A stretch of DNA of 64,000 nt from Hormoscilla sp. GM7CHS1pb (GTDB lineage: Bacteria; Cyanobacteriota; Cyanobacteriia; Cyanobacteriales; Desertifilaceae), in the NCBI GenBank assembly GCA_014323675.1, contig JACONN010000006.1, positions 310,001-374,000 on the forward strand, given 5' to 3'. The position numbers and the translations under genes are program-made. The notes beneath the pieces are model-generated. The model saw only the letters and a list, made by a program, of their open reading frames with translations, searched no databases and was not told the origin of the DNA. The first letter of the stretch is position 1; every line of letters starts with the position of its first letter. Positions 61,109 through 64,000 of the stretch are shown piece after piece.

Positions 61109-62848
61109 TTAGAACTTAAACGTAGTCCGGATAGTGCCGACATAGATAGTGTCGTTATTCTCGTTGTGCTCTGGATTGAGAATCGCGTACACGCCAGGGG
61201 TAATGGTAATATTGTCATTAACCCGAATGCGATATAAACCCTGGATCTGAAGAGAAGTACCATCCCCCCCCGTGTTATCATCTCTCCTGGCCCCACTGAC
61301 AACTTTCGGCAGCATCCCTACCTGGATCGCTCCCAGGTTACCTTCTGCGAACAAATCTGGTAAAGCCAAGGTTCCTGCCCAGTTATAAATCGCAGAATGC
61401 CTATCATTACCGCCTTCTTCAATCACGTCCATCCAACCGAACCAACCGGAAAGAATCAACCCACGACCCAAGCGAATTTGCGTTGTCGCTCCCATGACGT
61501 TAGCTGAGGTGGCCTCCCCAGCATAGAGTACCGTAGCATTAGCACTACCTGTACTGCCAGTCAGGTTAACTTCATCATTAGTCCAGTACGCCCGTGCATA
61601 GCTTAAACCCAGCTTGAAGGCATCATCGTCGAAAGTCAGCTGGCCCATTGCACTATAGCTGCCATTGAACAGTCCCTCTCCATCTGAGGGGTCGCTGCTA
61701 TTATCAGTCAGATAAGAGCCAGAGATCTTGAACTGTTCGCCCAAATTAACTTCAACACCGGCCCCTGCTCCCCCAGGCACCCGATAAATTGGGTTGAAGC
61801 GTCCAAAGCGGGAAAGAGAGCCGCTGCTACTGCTTGCTATGGGGCTCAACACCGGGTGAAAATCGTCTTGATCGTATCCTGTTGCAGCTAGCCAGAAAAC
61901 CAGACTGTCGTTGGCCACTGGTAAACGGTAACCCAGTTTACTCAGTCCAAAATCTCCTCCTGTGTTCGTTGCAAACCCGAGGCGAGTCATGTTAGTACCA
62001 GTAACACCCGACCCCAAATTATTTATGTTTCCGGCTTGCAAACGGGTTAGCAGGGAGCTTCCTCCCGCAAAGGTGGTCAGAAAGTTGAGACGCGTCCGGG
62101 CTGACAAGGTCCAGTTTTCATTTACATCATTACTACTTCCATCAGCCCTTTCATCGCCAAACACTCCACCAGTGTTGATGATGACTTCACCCCTCAGCTT
62201 GGTAGTGGTAGAGAACCGATTAGCTTCCAGTTCAGCAGTACGGGCTTCCAGGGCATCTACGCGACCCCGCAGGGTAGCCAGTTCAGCAGCAAATTCTTCT
62301 TGCAGCCGTTGCAGGGTAGCCAAGTCGGCTCTGGTGATGGTGCTAGCTGTAGCCGCAGCAATCAGTTCGTTGATCCGGTCCAAACAAGAATTCAAACCAG
62401 CGGCAAACTCAAACCGAGTCAAGGCCCGATTACCGCGATAGGTGGCATCGGGATAACCACCGATACAACCGTAGCGTTCTATCAGGGACTGCAAAGATTG
62501 GAATGCCCAGTCTGTGGGGCGTACATCCCGCAGTTGAGACGCGGAGGTCAGCTGTTCCATCGGGTCGCCGCCGGGATTAGTTTCATTGCTGTAACGTTGA
62601 ATTTGTTCCAACTGCGTTACATCAGTCGGTGCTACTTCCGGGACTGCTTGTGCCACTAGGACTGGGGTGGCAATTGCTTCAATCGTTGGATCGGTCTGGG
62701 TGGGGGCAGCTATTGACTGCGCCGCTGCTTCTGTCAGATTCCCCTTCTCACCGGCTGCTGCTTGAGCCTGATTAGAAGAGAAGACTAAAGTCACTCCTAA
62801 TAATGCTGGGGTGACCAACAGTGAATTCCACAGAACCTTATTGTTCAT
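61109..62848 (-). CDS. Iron uptake porin (SLH domain plus OprB-like barrel)
   Basis: 579 residues. Signal peptide (LLVTPALLGVTLVFSSNQAQA), an Ala/Pro-rich spacer, an SLH domain at about 100-165 (LRDVRPTDWAFQSLQSLIER, ALTRFEFAAGLNSCLDRINE), a coiled coil (about 180-215, LRGRVDALEARTAELEANRF), and an outer-membrane beta-barrel ending in Phe (VGTIRTTFKF). Typical cyanobacterial porin that binds peptidoglycan through SLH; family members pass inorganic iron. Its position beside futB/futC and futA supports iron uptake. Confidence 0.93.
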   Translation of the reverse strand: MNNKVLWNSLLVTPALLGVTLVFSSNQAQAAAGEKGNLTEAAAQSIAAPTQTDPTIEAIATPVLVAQAVPEVAPTDVTQLEQIQRYSNETNPGGDPMEQLTSASQLRDVRPTDWAFQSLQSLIERYGCIGGYPDATYRGNRALTRFEFAAGLNSCLDRINELIAAATASTITRADLATLQRLQEEFAAELATLRGRVDALEARTAELEANRFSTTTKLRGEVIINTGGVFGDERADGSSNDVNENWTLSARTRLNFLTTFAGGSSLLTRLQAGNINNLGSGVTGTNMTRLGFATNTGGDFGLSKLGYRLPVANDSLVFWLAATGYDQDDFHPVLSPIASSSSGSLSRFGRFNPIYRVPGGAGAGVEVNLGEQFKISGSYLTDNSSDPSDGEGLFNGSYSAMGQLTFDDDAFKLGLSYARAYWTNDEVNLTGSTGSANATVLYAGEATSANVMGATTQIRLGRGLILSGWFGWMDVIEEGGNDRHSAIYNWAGTLALPDLFAEGNLGAIQVGMLPKVVSGARRDDNTGGDGTSLQIQGLYRIRVNDNITITPGVYAILNPEHNENNDTIYVGTIRTTFKF

Positions 62849-63129
62849 TTATCTCTCCTCACACCTGGGATACCTTTACTTTAAGGCTAAACGAGAACCA
62901 ACTAGCAGAGATTATATCTCAAGGAAAAGATTTTGGGTAATAAAAAATTTGGCAGTTACAAGTTAGGGTGGGCATTGCCCCACCAGGTGCCAGTGGTGCC
63001 AGTAGGGCACCATCCATTGCTAGCCCTGTAAAGTTGTAGGATAAGTCTAGCAGGCTCAGTCTTACTTGAGAGCGGCTCGGACGCGCAAGTCCACTTGCTT
63101 CAAGTGATGCAAGTCCACTAAGCTAGAAA

Positions 63130-63324
63130 AAAGCAGTGGATAGCGGTGCTGCTAACTATAAGCGCATGGCTAGCAGGCTCCCGGACCCCCCCCGCTACGC
63201 AGAGCGCGATCGCCGGCATTACGCCACTCCCCCTGCTGGCTGCGACAGCCTGACCTGTCTCCTTATGCGGATGTTATACTTGCACATATCTAGTTGTTAG
63301 ATTTGTGAGGGTTAAACGCAGCAC
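63130..63324. repeat. Second copy of the DUF4912 upstream region
   Basis: Same ordered motifs as 47434-47588 (CTAACTATAAGCGC, GTTATACTTGCAC, TTGTGAGGGTTAAACGCAGC), but expanded by a GGCTCCCGGACCCCCCCCGC repeat in the middle. No DUF4912-like gene follows; the next plausible coding DNA is futA on the other strand. Confidence 0.65.
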
Positions 63325-63446
63325 GTTCGGCAAGGGGGGAGGGATTCTCACAGGGGTAGGTTTTTTATATTTTGGTTTGTTTGAGGTGATGAGAGGTAAA
63401 CCGGTAGAATTCATGATAAATGTCTAGACAATATGACATATACTGG

Positions 63447-63480
63447 TTCCCACTCCCCCACTCCCCCACTCCCCCACTCA
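63447..63480. repeat. Heptanucleotide CCCCACT tandem repeat
   Basis: Four to five copies of a 7-bp unit, the classic cyanobacterial short tandem repeat type. No gene recognised in 62849-63731 apart from these repeats. Confidence 0.75.
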
Positions 63481-63731
63481 CGCTTGGGAGCCGAAAATTA
63501 AAAACATACCCTTGTAAGGGGGAGGGATCTGCGGCAAGTAAGCAATAGATAGCCAGTTAGGGAACTCCAAGTAAATAATCCTCCTTTAGGATCCAGTAGT
63601 CTAGATGCACCAGTTGGTACAGCAATAGAAATTGGGTAATTTATTTTTTGGAAGTCCCTTAGTAGCGACAGTTACCAATCGACGATCGGCCCGCGGACGG
63701 TCCTAAAAATCGCCAATCGACAATTATCATA

Positions 63732-64000
63732 TCACTTCCAGCCAGCCCGGTCCATAATTTTCAGGGCTGCTGCATTGTTTTTCCCGAATACGTCGGGGTT
63801 GAGGGGGTCGGCTTTGAACTCGCCATAGCTAGCGAGGACTGGGTCTATGGACACGCCGGTCACTACAGGATATTCGTTGTTGCCCTCAGCGAAGAATTCT
63901 TGAGCCTGACGACTGACCAGATGCTCCAAAAATGCGATCGCGGCTTCTTTATTGGGAGCATTTTTGGTGACGCCGCCGCCGCTGACATTAACATGGGTGC
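63732..64000 (-). CDS. futA: Fe(III) ABC transporter substrate-binding protein (FutA-like), C-terminal part
   Basis: Cut by the window edge; about 89 codons are visible. Reads VSGGGVTKNAPNKEAAIAFL, EHLVSRQAQEFFAEGNNEYP and the ending FGKNNAAALKIMDRAGWK, typical of the C-terminus of periplasmic Fe(III)-binding proteins of the FutA/FbpA group. The metal-binding Tyr in NNEYPVV region fits. Partner of FutB and FutC nearby. Confidence 0.85.
   Translation of the reverse strand, partial: THVNVSGGGVTKNAPNKEAAIAFLEHLVSRQAQEFFAEGNNEYPVVTGVSIDPVLASYGEFKADPLNPDVFGKNNAAALKIMDRAGWK

Overview
The window looks like a chromosome segment of a filamentous, repeat-rich cyanobacterium. The evidence is the very frequent HIP1-type GCGATCGC octamers, several families I know mainly from cyanobacteria (DUF3110, DUF3172, DUF4912, a TamB/Tic236-like protein, SLH-OprB iron porin, FutABC iron transporter, EGY-type site-2 protease) and heptanucleotide short tandem repeats. 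No rRNA, tRNA or CRISPR array was recognised. The genus cannot be fixed by eye.

Layout. 0.1-3.7 kb: lipid A operon lpxC-fabZ-lpxA-lpxB, with lpxA and lpxB frameshifted. 3.7-8.8 kb: repeats, a membrane winged-helix protein, a DUF2809-like membrane protein hit by a repeat, and a split PhoD-like phosphatase. 8.96-10.72 kb: an ISKra4-like insertion sequence with a 9-bp target duplication. 10.7-19.4 kb: site-2 protease, murQ with a DUF3110 gene, and giant tamB. 19.7-21.2 kb: a second ISKra4-like element with an 8-bp target duplication, just upstream of a secreted-protein gene. 22.0-24.9 kb: ribBA (split), argC and a small membrane protein. 25.1-29.8 kb: B12-dependent ribonucleotide reductase nrdJ with two inteins. 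29.8-35 kb: a MITE, cysE (split) and a partner-switching set (RsbW-like kinase, REC-PP2C phosphatase, STAS antagonist). 35.4-39.5 kb: a MITE, an exopolysaccharide sugar transferase, an unusual sigma factor, a PLD-helicase fragment, a DUF3172 gene and an IS remnant. 39.5-49.7 kb: a possible toxin-immunity pair, ychF, a PLP decarboxylase, cbiT, cdsA, DUF4058, DUF2993, DUF4912 and GNAT genes. 49.8-53.5 kb: a PIN toxin-antitoxin locus, a CHAT remnant, a ten-copy 31-bp array, a hypothetical gene, a kinase remnant, a PepSY-like protein and fur. 53.6-64 kb: duplicated hairpin elements, iron transport genes futC and futB, a Uma2 remnant, a CHASE histidine kinase, an iron porin and the C-terminal end of futA.

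The dominant novelty is a set of short palindromic elements (about 24-71 bp) that lie between genes and also in frame inside genes: lpxC, tamB (at least six sites), argC, a small membrane protein, a DUF4058 gene, an RsbW gene, a decarboxylase, and three times inside the homing-endonuclease part of an nrdJ intein. Copies of one family differ by compensatory changes in both arms, and longer copies look like shorter ones with another palindrome inserted in the loop. They behave like self-nesting, protein-tolerated mobile palindromes.

A caution applies throughout. At least a dozen conserved genes are broken by single-base indels, mostly a missing G or C in a homopolymer run. This includes genes expected to be indispensable, so many breaks are probably sequencing errors. 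I type these genes as pseudogene only to flag the broken frame.
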